Shown piece after piece: positions 11,225 through 21,863 of a stretch of DNA of 64,000 bases. Position 1 is the first letter of the stretch, and each line of letters begins with the position of its first letter. Source of the DNA: Anisodus tanguticus (taxonomy: Eukaryota; Streptophyta; Magnoliopsida; Solanales; Solanaceae); NCBI GenBank assembly GCA_034509755.1, contig CM067543.1, positions 57,902,653-57,966,652 of the forward strand, read 5' to 3'. Under the pieces are notes generated by a model. That model was not told where the DNA came from. It saw only the letters and a program-made list of their open reading frames with translations, and did not search any database. A program made the translations under genes and the position numbers.

Positions 11225-12357
11225 TATGTCTACGTCGAAGACATGTTTCATCTTGCTCTTACTATTTCCAACATCAAGAACCACATCCATGTTATTCTTG
11301 AGATGAAAAACGTCCAATATGCGACGTGGGCAGAGTTGTTCAAAATTCACGCAATCTCACATCAAGTCCTCCATACATAATTCTTCCCGCTACCCCTACT
11401 CCCGCGGAGGATCCTCAGTTATGGATTACTCTTGATGCTACCATCATTCAGTGGATTTATTCCACTATTTCTACCGACCTTTTACAAACGATCATTGAGC
11501 ATGACAGTACGACTATGACTACTTGGAATAGATTGCGTGATATATTCCAGGATAACCAATATTCCCGAGTTGTCACCCTTGAGCAAGAATTTTCACAAGT
11601 CAACATGGAAGATTTCCCGAATGTTTCTGCTTATTGTAAATGGCTCAAGGAATTGGCGGACCAACTCCGTAACGTTGGCGCACCTGTTACCAATAATCGT
11701 CTTGTTCTACAAATGGTTCAGGCCTTTCTGAGGCCTATAATGGCGTTGGGACTCTCCACCGTAAAAGTAATCCACTTCCACCTTTTTATCAAGCCTGTTC
11801 GATGCTCACGTTAGAAAAAGTTGGCTTGGCCAAAAAGGCGGTTACTGGCGCAAGTCCCGTGATGATGATGACTTCATCCTATAATTCTCAAGGTTTTGTT
11901 GACAATTTGGGGCCAAAACCGTACTCACGGTGGCGGCAAAAGGAATCGTAAAAATAATGACAAAAATCGCGGTAGCAATCGTGATGGTACCGGCGGTGGT
12001 GGGGGAGGCCAAAACAATGGCAGTGGGTCTCGACACGATGGCAGTGGACCGTAGATCAACTGGTCCCAGCCATGGGTCCTCTGGCAGTGGGGCTGGGCCA
12101 GTGGCCATTGGCCCAACAACCCCTATTTTCCAGCCTCAACATTTCCAGGTCAGTGGGCCGCCCAACGGTAGTTCAAGCCCAATTTTCACACCCATCTAAT
12201 GGGTTCCAGAACAATCCTGGATCTGGACAGCAATGAGGCCTTCTTGGGCCTCGGCCCCCGCAGGTTTTCCATGCTATGGGCCCTAATCCGATCCCGACAC
12301 CTACAGATATTGAGGCCGTCATGCATACACTTGGATTAAATCCTCCTGACCCGAATT
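11225..12357 (+). pseudogene. Copia A gag (broken)
   Basis: Start-like MSTSKT at 11225, then a frame change. Frame 11326-11814 has the Copia gag (UBN2-like) core: TLDATIIQWIYSTISTDLL, TWNRLRDIF, RVVTLEQEF and ELADQLRNVG. After 11814 comes a Gly/Asn-rich, GC-rich region (11930-12200) in shifted frames. I see no CCHC zinc knuckle. A stop lies just before the protease motif. Homologous to gag of elements B and C. Confidence 0.8.
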
Positions 12358-12359
12358 GA

Positions 12360-12899
12360 TACATGGACATCGGCGCCACTTCTGACATGACGTCCGACCA
12401 AGGTGCTCTCTCGTCTTATTCCAATTTGAGCAAAAATTGTGGCATTATTGTTGGTAATTGCCATACAATTCTAATTCGTTGTTACAGTAATACAACTTTG
12501 TTTCCCCCACATCCACCTCTTGTTTTAAAAAATGCCCTTCATGCCCCTAACTTAATTAAAAATTTGGTATATGTCCAAAAATTCACCAATGATAATTGAG
12601 TTTCTTTTAATTTTGATCCTTTTGATTTTTCTATGAAGGATTTGAAAACGAGGATACCTCTCATGAGATGCAATAGTAGGGGAGATCTTTATCCAATCAC
12701 TCCCGCCTCCAGTCTCTCGAGTCAAGCCTTGTCATCGACTTTTGCAGCTCTAGCTCCTTCCTTATGGAATGCATGTTTGGGTCACCCTGGGTCGTCCGTT
12801 GTTTCTTCTTTGCATAAAAATAATTTTATTTCTTGTAAGAGTACGCGTAGTACTCCATTTTTTCATTCATGTCCTTTAGGAAAACATGTTAGATTACTA
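12360..12899 (+). pseudogene. Copia A protease and pre-integrase remnant
   Basis: MDIGATSDMTSDQ at 12363 is the aspartic protease active-site region (D-x-G-A-T-S/D-x-M); Copia proteins normally have DTGA or DSGA, so Ile replaces Thr/Ser here. A stop follows at about 12597. From 12633, the GAG-pre-integrase segment has CLGHPGSSVVSSLHKNN and HSCPLGKHVRL. At about 12897 the reading jumps into the Pro-rich hinge (GPVPSPLPSGPDTRP), so the integrase catalytic core is deleted. Confidence 0.75.
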
Positions 12900-13189
12900 G
12901 GCCCAGTTCCGTCGCCACTACCCAGTGGGCCAGACACTAGGCCCAGTCCTGATCTCGGTATTGTTCTAGTGGTCCAGCCCACTGTCCCAGGTTCTGTTCC
13001 AACCCTTGTTTCCGTCATTGGGCCAGCAGGACCACTGTTTGCTGGCTGGTCCGTCACCAGCCCACCCACTGCCCAAAATCCACCATTACTCATAGTCAAA
13101 GGGATATTTTTAAAACCAAAACGACATTTTAATCTTAATTCTAATGTCTCTAAATCCCTCTACCACGTAATCCATTGTCTGCCCTAAAT

Positions 13190-13665
13190 GACCCGAATTG
13201 GATGTTTTCTATGAACGACGAATATAATGCTCTTATTGAAAATAAGACGTGAGAGTTGGTCCCCGTCCTTCTGGTGTTAATATTATTCGGTTTATGTGGA
13301 TTTTTACTCGTAAGGATAATTCTGATGACTCTTTTGCGAGACATAAGACTCGTCTTGTAGGTGATGGTAAAACTCAACAGGTTGGCGTGGATTGTGGTGA
13401 GACATTTAGTCCGGTGGTCAAACCGGTTACCATTCGCATTGTTCTCAGTTTGGCTCTTTCAAAGGCAGGGCCCATTCATCAGCTAGATGTGAAGAACGTT
13501 TTCTTACATGAGGATCTTAAGGAGACAGTTTACATGCATCAGCCCTTGGGTTTTCGAGACCCCACATATCCTAATCATGTCTGTTTATTAAAGAAGTCCT
13601 TATATGGGCTTAAGCAGCCCCCACGGGCCTGATATAAGCGATTTGCAGACTATGTATCTACATTA
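13190..13665 (+). pseudogene. Copia A reverse transcriptase, N-terminal half
   Basis: Frame 13249-13632 carries VNIIRFMWIFTRKDNSDD, RHKTRLVGDGKTQQVGVDC, FSPVVKPVTIRIVLSLAL, HQLDVKNVFLHEDLKETVYM and KKSLYGLKQPPRA, then a stop where Copia RTs have Trp. The YVDD half is missing: at about 13663 the sequence jumps to the RNase H end (IEMDIHFVREKVARGQ in broken frames, 13668-13720). Confidence 0.85.
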
Positions 13666-13847
13666 AACATATTGAGATGGATATTCATTTTGTTCGCGAA
13701 AAGGTAGCTCGTGGGCAATTACACGTCTTACATGTCCCTTCCAGATATCAAATTGCAAACATCTTTACTAAGGTCTTCCCTCGGTCCTATTTGAAGATTT
13801 TACGGACAGTCTCAGCGTACGAAAACCACCCGCTATGACTGAGGGTG

Positions 13848-14158
13848 TGTGAAAATACACCATAGTATACACGCATAATATACACGGTATACTATCTTGT
13901 GTATACCGTGTATATCACGGAAACCCAAGACAATTGGGAGACCGTGATATATACGGTATACACACCGTGTATATTATGTTTTTGATAATAGATTTTTATA
14001 TATAATTAACATTGTACACTTAACATAATTATAGAATTCTTGTACAAATAGAATAGGGTTTTGGGAATAAAATAGGAGTAGGATTTTCCATATTATGAAA
14101 ATTGTAAATTGTATATATATTCATTCATTAATGAAAATAATCAAGAAATTATTTCTTT

Positions 14159-14160
<2 letters not shown>
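13848..14160 (+). repeat. 3' LTR of Copia A (313 bp)
   Basis: Starts TGTGAAAATACACC and ends ATTATTTCTTTCA, with TG...CA termini. It is homologous to the LTRs at 19700-19982 and 24419-24716 (opposite orientation). It contains the nested inverted repeat at 13874-13978. A purine-rich 'gactgagggtg' just before it fits a degraded polypurine tract. Confidence 0.88.
13874..13978. repeat. Nested inverted repeat within the LTR U3
   Basis: Outer arms: CATAATATACACGG (13874-13887) pairs perfectly with 13965-13978. Inner arms: 13901-13920 (GTATACCGTGTATATCACGG) pairs with 13942-13961 with one mismatch, around a 21-nt loop (13921-13941). Copies of the same structure occur in both LTRs of element B. The duplex could extrude a cruciform, and a transcript could fold into a long hairpin. 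Confidence 0.9.

Positions 14161-14210
<50 letters not shown>
14161..14210. repeat. (AT)25 microsatellite
   Basis: Perfect AT dinucleotide run directly abutting the 3' LTR end of Copia A. Confidence 0.95.
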
Positions 14211-14215
<5 letters not shown>

Positions 14216-14607
14216 GAGTAAAAGCTATTAAATTTTTATGAACCACAGGCAATATGTTGAATCCGCTTATGATATTTAATAATTTTGTAACATATAAACA
14301 TAATCTGAATCAAAGTTACGTTGTACTAACTTCAACCAAATTCATAACTTTTTAGAGGTAGTACTAAAGACAAGTAATGTAATATTTGTTTTTTTTTCTT
14401 CCGATTTTACTCTCATTATAACTTTTTTAGTTTGTAACTCGATATTCATTTCTATTTTGAAATTTTAACTAAATTGATTTTGTACCGTATAAAATTCACA
14501 AAAAGAGAAACTATTTTTCTACCAATTTTTTTTTAATTGTCTTGAAGCTTGAATTTGAAATCTAGAATATTTAGGAACGAAGAAACATGATGAATTGAAA
14601 AATAACA

Positions 14608-14912
14608 CGAAAGAAATAATCTCCTTCATTATTTTCATTAATGAATGAGTATATATATAATTTATAATTTTCATAATATGAAAAATTCTATTTCTATTCT
14701 ACTCCCAAAATCATATTCTATTTGTACAATAATTCTACAATTATGGTAAGCGTACAATGTCAATTATATACAAAAATATATTACCAAAACTAGCTTAAAA
14801 CCGTGATATACTAGACAGATATATCACGGACGAATATTATTCAAATTGTTTTGTGTTTTCGTGATATACACTAGTCATTGTATATGCCTCGTATACCGTG
14901 CATACTTTCATG
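14608..14912 (-). mobile_element. Solo LTR of the A/B Copia family
   Basis: In minus orientation it matches the LTRs of elements A and B along its length ('gaaagaaataatc' at 14609, 'gaatgagtatatata', 'cctattctatttgtac'-like blocks, 'ccgtgatatac'). The palindrome is partly decayed. No internal sequence flanks it. No clear 5-bp duplication is left. Confidence 0.75.
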
Positions 14913-14966
14913 AATGATGATCAGTGAGAAAATAGAAAAATGAATGATGATCAGTGAGAAAATAGA
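14910..14966. repeat. 30-bp tandem duplication
   Basis: 'atgaatgatgatcagtgag' plus 'aaaataga' occurs at 14910 and again at 14940 without mismatch, so the duplication is recent. It lies at the edge of the solo LTR. Confidence 0.9.
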
Positions 14967-16264
14967 CCGTGCTTTTATTATGTCTTTATGAGATGACAAG
15001 GGAATATGGCGAGGTGTCTTCTTGATTACAAAGTTGTCCCAATCCGGTCTAAACCTGCTTTGTGTCATTTTCATCATTTTGAAGTTTTTAGTTACCATTT
15101 ATTAATTAATAAATTCACACAGTTCATTGAATATTTTAGGTAGGACATCGCGTTGAACTAAGCTTTTGCTATTTGTAGAATTTGAGGGAGAGTCAAACCA
15201 TAAATGTCTATTTTGTACGCAGTCTTGCCCTACATTTTTAAAAGAGATTGTTTCCTCGAATATTTTATGTGATGTCGAAAAATAATTAGACAACTTCCTC
15301 GAATATTTTTAATTTCTTTTCTTAAAGGAGTTACCAGTGATATTATTATTTAAAAATGACATTATTTACTATGTTAGTTGGTTATGTAGTTTTTTGCCTG
15401 GTAAAGAAATCAACTTATATTCTCACAAAATGTAGTTATTTTTCGTTACAATATTTTCTTTATAAGTTTTGTTCTTCCACCAACATGACAAAAAATTATT
15501 TTCAGATATCACCAAGGAAACCTCTAATCTCTTATCACTAAAACAAATAACAAATCAACCTTCTAATCTTTATAACTTCATGACTAACCAAACGTCGAAG
15601 AATAATAACGAATAATCAATCATATAATATTTTTCGTAGAAAATATATCCATCTCAGGAATTATGAGCCTGCCTCTCTATTAATTTCACTTAAATACTGA
15701 ATTTAATTAATTCGCTTGTCGCAAGTTAAAACTTATAACTTAAGATACAAATTCCTCAAACCTTTGCCACTGGAGTTAGCTGGCCTTGGGGCTAGTTTTG
15801 TGAGGTTATTAAGGTGTAGTTGTCCCTTCGAGAGAGAGAACTATTTGTGGATTTTATGTTTTAAATGAATTAGTCATGTAAAGAATTATGCCAGGATGGA
15901 TAAAACTTCTCTTATTCTGTATAAAAGATTTCGCGTTTGAACACCGAAAATAGAAAAAAAATAGTTTTTTTCCTTTAATAGATTTTATGTGTGCGAATTC
16001 GAAATAAAAGATTATGATAAAATGAATAGAATCTCTTCATTCTTAATAAGATATTTTGCGTTCGAGCACTGAGAATAAAAAAATTCACTTTAAAAAACCT
16101 TACGTGATTCAAATTTGAATTAGTCAAAATCTCAAAATAGATAACGAACATCAGATGACAAAAAAAAAATAGTCAATTATTTGGTTCTCTAATTCTCTTC
16201 TAAGAATCTAACATATGCATATATGTTAACCAAGAAAAGTAAGTTAGGTGGATTCTCATCTAAA
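14967..16264. other. Non-coding sequence with SINE remnants
   Basis: No gene. About 15218-15260 ('cgcagtcttgccctaca', 'agattgtttcctcg') looks like a SINE 3' piece. About 15880-16130 contains two diverged copies of 'aagat.ttcgcgtttgaacacc', resembling the B-box part of the SINE family at 47105. Both are too decayed to delimit. Confidence 0.4.
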
Positions 16265-16967
16265 CTTCTCACTAGACCTGTTCAAAGCTTGGGTCGGGCC
16301 AGGTCAGGGCCGAGTCAAGTGGCTTTTTTTCTTCTTACCTGATTATGGCCCGATCCTATTTTCTTATTATTATTATTTTCAGACCCTGGCCCTGACCCTT
16401 CGGGGACCCTACAGGTCACGGGTTGACCCTGACTCGCTCTACAAAAAAAAAAAAATAGTAAGCAAACACTGCAATTCTACCAAATCCGTTATCCGATATA
16501 ATTTGTCACCAATTAAAAATTACAACAAACAGAAGTATGAAATCATTAAAAATTACACAAAAAAGAACTGAAACAGATTCCACACTTTTAGCTGTAAATC
16601 CATAAACAAACAAGAGACAAGTACAAACCAACAACACGACAATTCGTCAACATCATCATAAGCATCATCATCGTCGTCATCATCATCACTAGATTTTTCT
16701 TCGTTTGTCCCTTCACTTATATAAGTAAAAAATAAATATTCATAAAATAAAAAATAATATAAATTATATTTAAAAGACACGCAGATCGAGGTCGGGTCAG
16801 TGATCGGGCAGGGTCAAGTGGGTAAAAAATTCTGACTCTGGCCCGACCCTACATATGATCGGGTCCCTGCTTTTTCGGATCAGATGGCTCACGAGTCAGA
16901 TATAAGCTGATTCTGATTTTTTCTGGTCGGGCGAGTTCCCGACCCGATGGACAGGTCTACTTCTCAC
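16265..16967. mobile_element. Non-autonomous hAT element, 687 bp, perfect 8-bp target duplication
   Basis: The element spans 16273-16959. CTTCTCAC occurs on both sides (16265-16272 and 16960-16967). Termini are inverted: TAGACCTGTTCA at the left, and TAGACCTGTCCATCGGGTCG read from the right. Subterminal regions are rich in GGGTCGGG/CCCGACC words on both sides. An 8-bp duplication with TA(G)-type short inverted ends is a hAT hallmark. Inside, 16650-16690 is a (CAT/CGT)n patch that encodes an Asp-rich stretch on the minus strand, perhaps a trace of a transposase acidic tail. There is no transposase. Confidence 0.9.
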
Positions 16968-18996
16968 CAACTCATTTGCCTTTACAATTGTGCCCTCATG
17001 ATTTAACATAGTGTTGCTTGCTTCTCATTCTGCCATGTGGATAAAAAATATATATTTATACATCATATTTAGATACTAATTCTTGTCTTCTTATAAGAGT
17101 AAGCTTCTGGAGACAGGATCACTACAAAATAGAAGTGTAAATTCTCATGTTCCCTTATTTATATTCACAAAAAAAAATAAAAAAATAAGGGCCATAACGT
17201 ATATTTATTTAAAATAAACTAGAAAACTCTTAATATGTAGTTCTTAGTTAAGAATTTAGCTAAAATTGAGCTGCCGAACTTAATTTTCTGTGATTTTTTT
17301 TAAAGCCAAACATCTTTTAGGAAATTTCAAGTTTTCAACCGTGTCACTTCTAAATTATATACACGAAGATATGTTTTTTTTTTAAATAATAATAATTTAA
17401 TTTATGTTTATTTTATTGAAGAATATACACGAATACAACCTTCTAGATTAATAAGTTGGATGAAAAAAGTTTAAGTCATTAATATTTAAATGAAATTAGA
17501 TAACTATCAATTGTAATGCGTTATAACATCTTGAATGAACTATGTATTTTATTTCTCTCACACCAAAAGTCGAATCTTTGCGTATTACCGTAACACGACT
17601 TGTATAATTAATCACTCTGTGCCTAAGTGGTGATTAAAGGTTTTAATTTCATCCGGAGTTAATTAATCACTCTTATTAATTGAAATTTATACTTTCATTT
17701 TTCGGCACTCAAAATCTTTCTTAAATGATATAGTTACCTACCCCACCCCCTCCAGAAAGAAAGAAGAAAGGTTCAAAATATACCTATTTCAATCAATTCC
17801 TCAAATGGCTAATATAGAGGCTTGTGCAGGTAAAAACCATATTTGGGCCATTTGCTCAATTTTCACTAAACTATTTTTAGTGGGAAGTTGGGACAATAAT
17901 ATGCACGTGAAACAAAAGTAACGTTAGAAGTAATCTGGAACATCATATTACCTTAATCTGATTTATTTAGTGACAGTTAATTAACTGCATCCATATGCCA
18001 CCGACACATATGGCCACTAATGAATTATTCGCCTGTTTCAAATTTTTTGGCATAGTTTATTACATGACAATATGACATTTCTTACTTATTATTTGATTTC
18101 CGTCGTGAGGCTTGATTAATTCAAATTCGCATCAAAACATCTTATTTTGAAGGGTAAAATACTCCCTATCAAAGATAATTCAAATCGAAGGTCAAACCTG
18201 AAACATCTCGTTAAAGATGATAGGTACTCCTCCACAACCTTTGGTTGTGTAGTTTGCCTTAGCATATAAATTTCTTTTTTTTTTATTATTATTATTATTT
18301 CTCACCAGGTGACTCGGTACAAAATGCAAGAAAGAAGACTTTTATAATTATAATTTTAAACTTATCATAATATTTGTATGACTTTAAAAATATTTCAAAT
18401 TTGTGATTTTTAATATTTCATAATATTGGTGTGTTTAGTTAATTGCTTCAAGCTAAATATACACTCTCCTATGCACAACTTCATTTTTTAATCCCAATTT
18501 ACTTTAGCAAATTGATACAATGGGACCTTAGTTTGTTCTATGTCTCACATAAGAAAAGAGATAGGAGTATGGGATGAAAAATTCTTCCATATTCCCACAA
18601 GTGAGGTGTTTTTTCGAACAAAAACACATCTCTCCTATGTGAAGTGCACACAAGAAATTAACTCACACCATGTGCTAGCAATTATAACACATCTTTACTG
18701 AAACTCATATTTGTACGAAACAAGGCAAAAGAGTTTTTTCCACCAGCAGACAGTTAAATGCACTAAGTTCTCATATTTAAAGTTTGAAAAATAGTCGAAT
18801 TAGCATTTCTAACACAAATTAAGGTCACATTACAAACAAGATGAAATTTCTTGTACTTGTCGTTGTCGATCGTAATGTTGAGATATAGCATATTGTGTCA
18901 CTTCAAAAGAAAAGACGAATTCATAAAAAAAAAAAAAAGGGGGGGGGGGGGGGGGGGGAGTGATAGGTTTGGTGAGTAATTTTAAATGAGAATCTT
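16968..18996. other. Non-coding sequence
   Basis: About 2 kb without a gene, RNA or bounded repeat. At 18925-18958 there is an A14 run followed directly by a G20 run. A (TTA)n patch lies near 18282-18300. Confidence 0.5.
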
Positions 18997-19283
18997 AGAT
19001 AAGTTGACAAATCGTCCCCAGAGGCGCAGACGAGTTGGTAAGTGACAAGGTGATTGGGGTATAATCACTCCGACGTCGCAGGTTCGAATCCGTGTGGTGA
19101 CAGTCTTTGCTGAAATATTGCAAGGGTTGTTGCTGGGTTCGTGTCCCGTTGGTCCTCTCCCTTGCAGGGCTGTCACTCGTGCATATCCCTCGATTTACAT
19201 CCCACTTGGCCAAGGGACCTCTGGTACAGGTGGGGGATTTCGCCTTCACGACTTTCCCCTTCGCAAAGATAAGTTGACAAATC
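18997..19283 (+). mobile_element. tRNA-derived SINE with 17-bp target duplication
   Basis: AGATAAGTTGACAAATC flanks a 253-bp insert (19014-19266) at 18997-19013 and 19267-19283. The insert begins 'gtccccagaggcgcag', has an A-box-like 'gagttggtaagtg' and an exact B box GGTTCGAATCC (19081-19091), so it has an internal RNA polymerase III promoter. The 3' part ('cttgcagggctgtcactcg', 'gccaagggacctctgg') ends in 'ttccccttcgcaa' with no poly(A), poly(T) or TTG tail. It differs from the Au and TTG-tailed SINEs in this window. Confidence 0.88.
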
Positions 19284-19694
19284 ACTTCACTAGCAAGGAC
19301 CATAATTATAGTGCTACCAAACCTAAGACCTAACGAAAGATGTAAGATTTGACATTAACATGGGGGGAAATCTAATACAAATATTTGGACCAATTTCAAC
19401 AGTTATATTGATCAAACTTTCATCAACAGATCATGACTTGGTGGACTATAGATCAATGAAATTAACGATTAATAAGATTCTTGAAGCATATTCCTATAAT
19501 TTTCTGGTTATTTATGTCTACTAGGATGATTAAAGTTTTATTTTGATAAATTGAAAAAGCACATTTTTGAAAGTAGATGATGAAGCCCCGGGATGAATGA
19601 TATTTCTCTATCAATAATTAGAGATTTCGGGTTTAAGATTTTTGGGAATGAAGAAATTTTAGAATGGACCGCTCCCCTTTCAATAGCCTTACAC
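19284..19694. other. Non-coding sequence between SINE and Copia B
   Basis: No gene or further repeat recognised. Confidence 0.5.
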
Positions 19695-19699
19695 GATAC

Positions 19700-19982
19700 T
19701 GAAAGAAATAATCCCTTGATTATTTTCATTAATAAATGAGTATATATACAATTTACAATTTCCATAATATGGAAAATCCTATTCCTATTCTACTTCCAAA
19801 ACCCTATTCTATTTGTACAAGAATTCTATAATTATAGTAAGTGTACAATGCTAATTATATACAAAAATCTATTACCAAAAACATAATATACACGGTGTGT
19901 ATCCCGTGTATATCACGGTATCCCAATTGTCTTGGGTTTCTGTGATATACATTTGTCTTGTATATTATGGTATATTTTCACA
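19700..19982 (-). repeat. 3' LTR of Copia B
   Basis: TGAAAG...TTTTCACA on the plus strand, 283 bp. A G-rich polypurine tract lies next to it (minus strand CTTCGGGGG before TGTGAAAA). The outer part of the U3 palindrome is shortened relative to the other LTR. Confidence 0.92.
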
Positions 19983-20622
19983 CCCCCGAAGTCATAGAGG
20001 ACGGTCTTCGTACGTTGAGACTGTCCCTAAAATCTTCAAATAAGACCGAGGGAAGACCCTTAGTAAAGATGTCTGCAATTTGATACCTGGAAGGAATATG
20101 TAAGACGCGTACTTGTCCACGAGCTACCTTTTCGCGAACAAAATGGATATCCATCTCAATATGTTTAGTGCGCTGGTGTTGAACCGGATTCCAAGAAAGA
20201 TATACGACACTAATACTATCACAATATACTAAGGTAGTTTTTTTAATGGAAAAATGAAGCTCTAAGAGAAGATTACGTAACCAACATGATTCTGAAACCA
20301 CATTGGTTACCCCTCGATACTCGGCCTCTGCACTGGAGCGTGACAAGGTAGCATGTCGTTTGGCAGACCATGAGACCAAGTTATCGCCAAGAAACGTACA
20401 GTATCCAGACGTAGAGCGTCTGGTGTCCGGACAGCCACCCCAATCATCATCGGTATACGAGATAAGTGTAAAGGCTGATGACGAATATAGATGCAAACCA
20501 TAGTCAAATGTTCCATGGATGTATCGGATAATGCGTTTGAGCGTATTCATGTGCTCCAACCTAGGATCATTCATAAACAAACACACCTGATGTACGGCAT
20601 ACGTAATTTCTGGTCTCATGAA
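19983..20622 (-). pseudogene. Copia B RNase H domain (open frame)
   Basis: The frame 20619-19978 is open over 213 codons. It carries RPEITYAVHQVCLFM, LISYTDDDWGGCPDTRRSTS, LVSWSAKRHATLSRSSAEAE and the terminal ADIFTKGLP. RNase H acidic residues are present (D in TDDDW, E in SSAEAEY, D in YCDSIS). It is the best-preserved piece of the element but has no start of its own and depends on the broken polyprotein upstream. Confidence 0.9.
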
Positions 20623-20628
20623 AGTAAG

Positions 20629-21475
20629 TTACTGAAGAGCTCCAGCAAGACTGCGATAGTGAGTGGGATCCTCGTAAGGTGAGGCAGCCGCAACACCTAG
20701 CTTGGGCTTGATATCAACTGGAGTGGAAGTAGATTTACACGAGGACATACCAGCTCGCTCAATTATCTTAGTGGCATACTTCCGTTGGGATAAGAACAAC
20801 CCTCCTGCATGACGAGTGAGAGCAATCCCCAAGAATAACTCAAGGGCCACAAGTCTTTCATAGAAAATTCAGAACTGAGTAGTGTCATGATAGACTTGCG
20901 TAAATCATCCGAAGAAGCTGTCAAGATAATATCATCCATATATAATAGAATATATCCAAGAAAGTACCACGTCGATAGATGAACAGAGAATTATCAGACC
21001 GGCTGTGAGAAAACCCAATAGTAGATACATAGTCTGCAAATCGCTTATACCAGGCCCGTAAGGCCTGCTTAAGCCCATATAAGGACTTCTTCAATAAACA
21101 GACATAATTAGGATATATGAGGTCTCGAAAACCCAAGGGTTGATTCATATAAATTGTCTCCTTAAGATCCCCATGTAAGAAAGAATTATTCACATTTAGC
21201 TGATGAATGGGTCATGCCTTTGAAAGAGCCAAACTGAGAATAGTGCGAATGGTAGCCGGTTTGACCACCAGACTAAATGTCTCACCACAATCCACGCCAA
21301 CCTGTTGAGTTTTACCATCACCTACAAGACGAGCCTTATGTCTCGCAAAAGAGCCATCAGAATTATCTTTATGAGTAAAAATCCACATAGACCGAATAAT
21401 ATTAACACCAGAATGACGGGGGACCAAATCCCACGTCTTATTGTCAATAAGAGTATTATATTCATCGTTCATAGC
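20629..21475 (-). pseudogene. Copia B reverse transcriptase (broken)
   Basis: Three frame pieces run N to C: 21472-21212 (MNDEYNTLIDNKTWDLVPR, RHKARLVGDGKTQQVGVDC), 21193-20921 (NNSFLHGDLKETIYMNQP, LKKSLYGLKQALRAWYKRF) and 20850-20629 (LTRHAGGLFLSQRKYATKI, STSTPVDIKPKLG). A TGA interrupts at about 21210, just before the HQLNV motif. A frameshift lies between 20980 and 20935, just before a YMDDIIL catalytic box readable in another frame. Confidence 0.9.
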
Positions 21476-21481
21476 TAATTT

Positions 21482-21863
21482 TCAATTCGGGTCATTTAAG
21501 GCATACACTGGGTTACGTGGCAGCGGGGATTTAGAGACATTAAAATGTCGTTTTGGTTTAAAAATACCCATTTGACTAAGAGTAATTATCCCTTGACTCG
21601 AGGAGGAAACGGGTGGATTTTGGGCAGTGGGTGGGCTGGTGACGGACCGGCCAGCAGGCAGTGGGCCTACTGGCCCAATGACGGAAACAAGGACTGGAAC
21701 GGATACTGGGACAGTGGACTGGACCATTGGAATAGTACCGAGATCAGTCCTGGGCCGAGTGTCTGGCCCACTGGACATTCGCGATGGAACAGTAGGGCCA
21801 ATAGACAGTGGGCCCACCGGCGGATTTTGGGTGCGGGACAAGTCCGAGAAATGGTGGACTTTG
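21482..21863 (-). pseudogene. Copia B integrase-RT hinge
   Basis: A Pro/Ser/Val-rich, GC-rich linker (SSGPDTRPRTDLGTIP, PARRSVTSPPTAQNPP-like runs) between the integrase C-terminus and RT. Such hinges are variable in Copia. Similar hinge sequence follows the deletion in element A (12900-13090). Confidence 0.75.

Larger units (their letters stand above)
10963..14160 (+). mobile_element. Copia element A, rearranged and internally deleted
   Basis: The plus-strand order is: abnormal 5' end (10963-11086), PBS-adjacent 'ggtatcagaagtctagg' (11082-11098), gag, protease/pre-integrase, RT start, RNase H end, 3' LTR (13848-14160). Compared with element B, A lacks the integrase core (junction near 12897) and the second half of RT plus most of RNase H (junction near 13663), leaving 2.76 kb of internal sequence. 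The 5' LTR is not in normal orientation: 10985-11086 is the reverse complement of LTR U3. Frames carry stops and shifts, so the copy cannot encode its proteins. A long TA repeat follows its 3' end. Confidence 0.85.

Noticed and set aside
13874..13978. A microRNA precursor
   Set aside because: The hairpin is inside a transposon LTR and present in several copies; no evidence for precise processing from sequence alone.
19014..19266. A tRNA gene, because of the exact B box
   Set aside because: No complete cloverleaf could be drawn, and the 17-bp target duplication and 253-bp length show a SINE.
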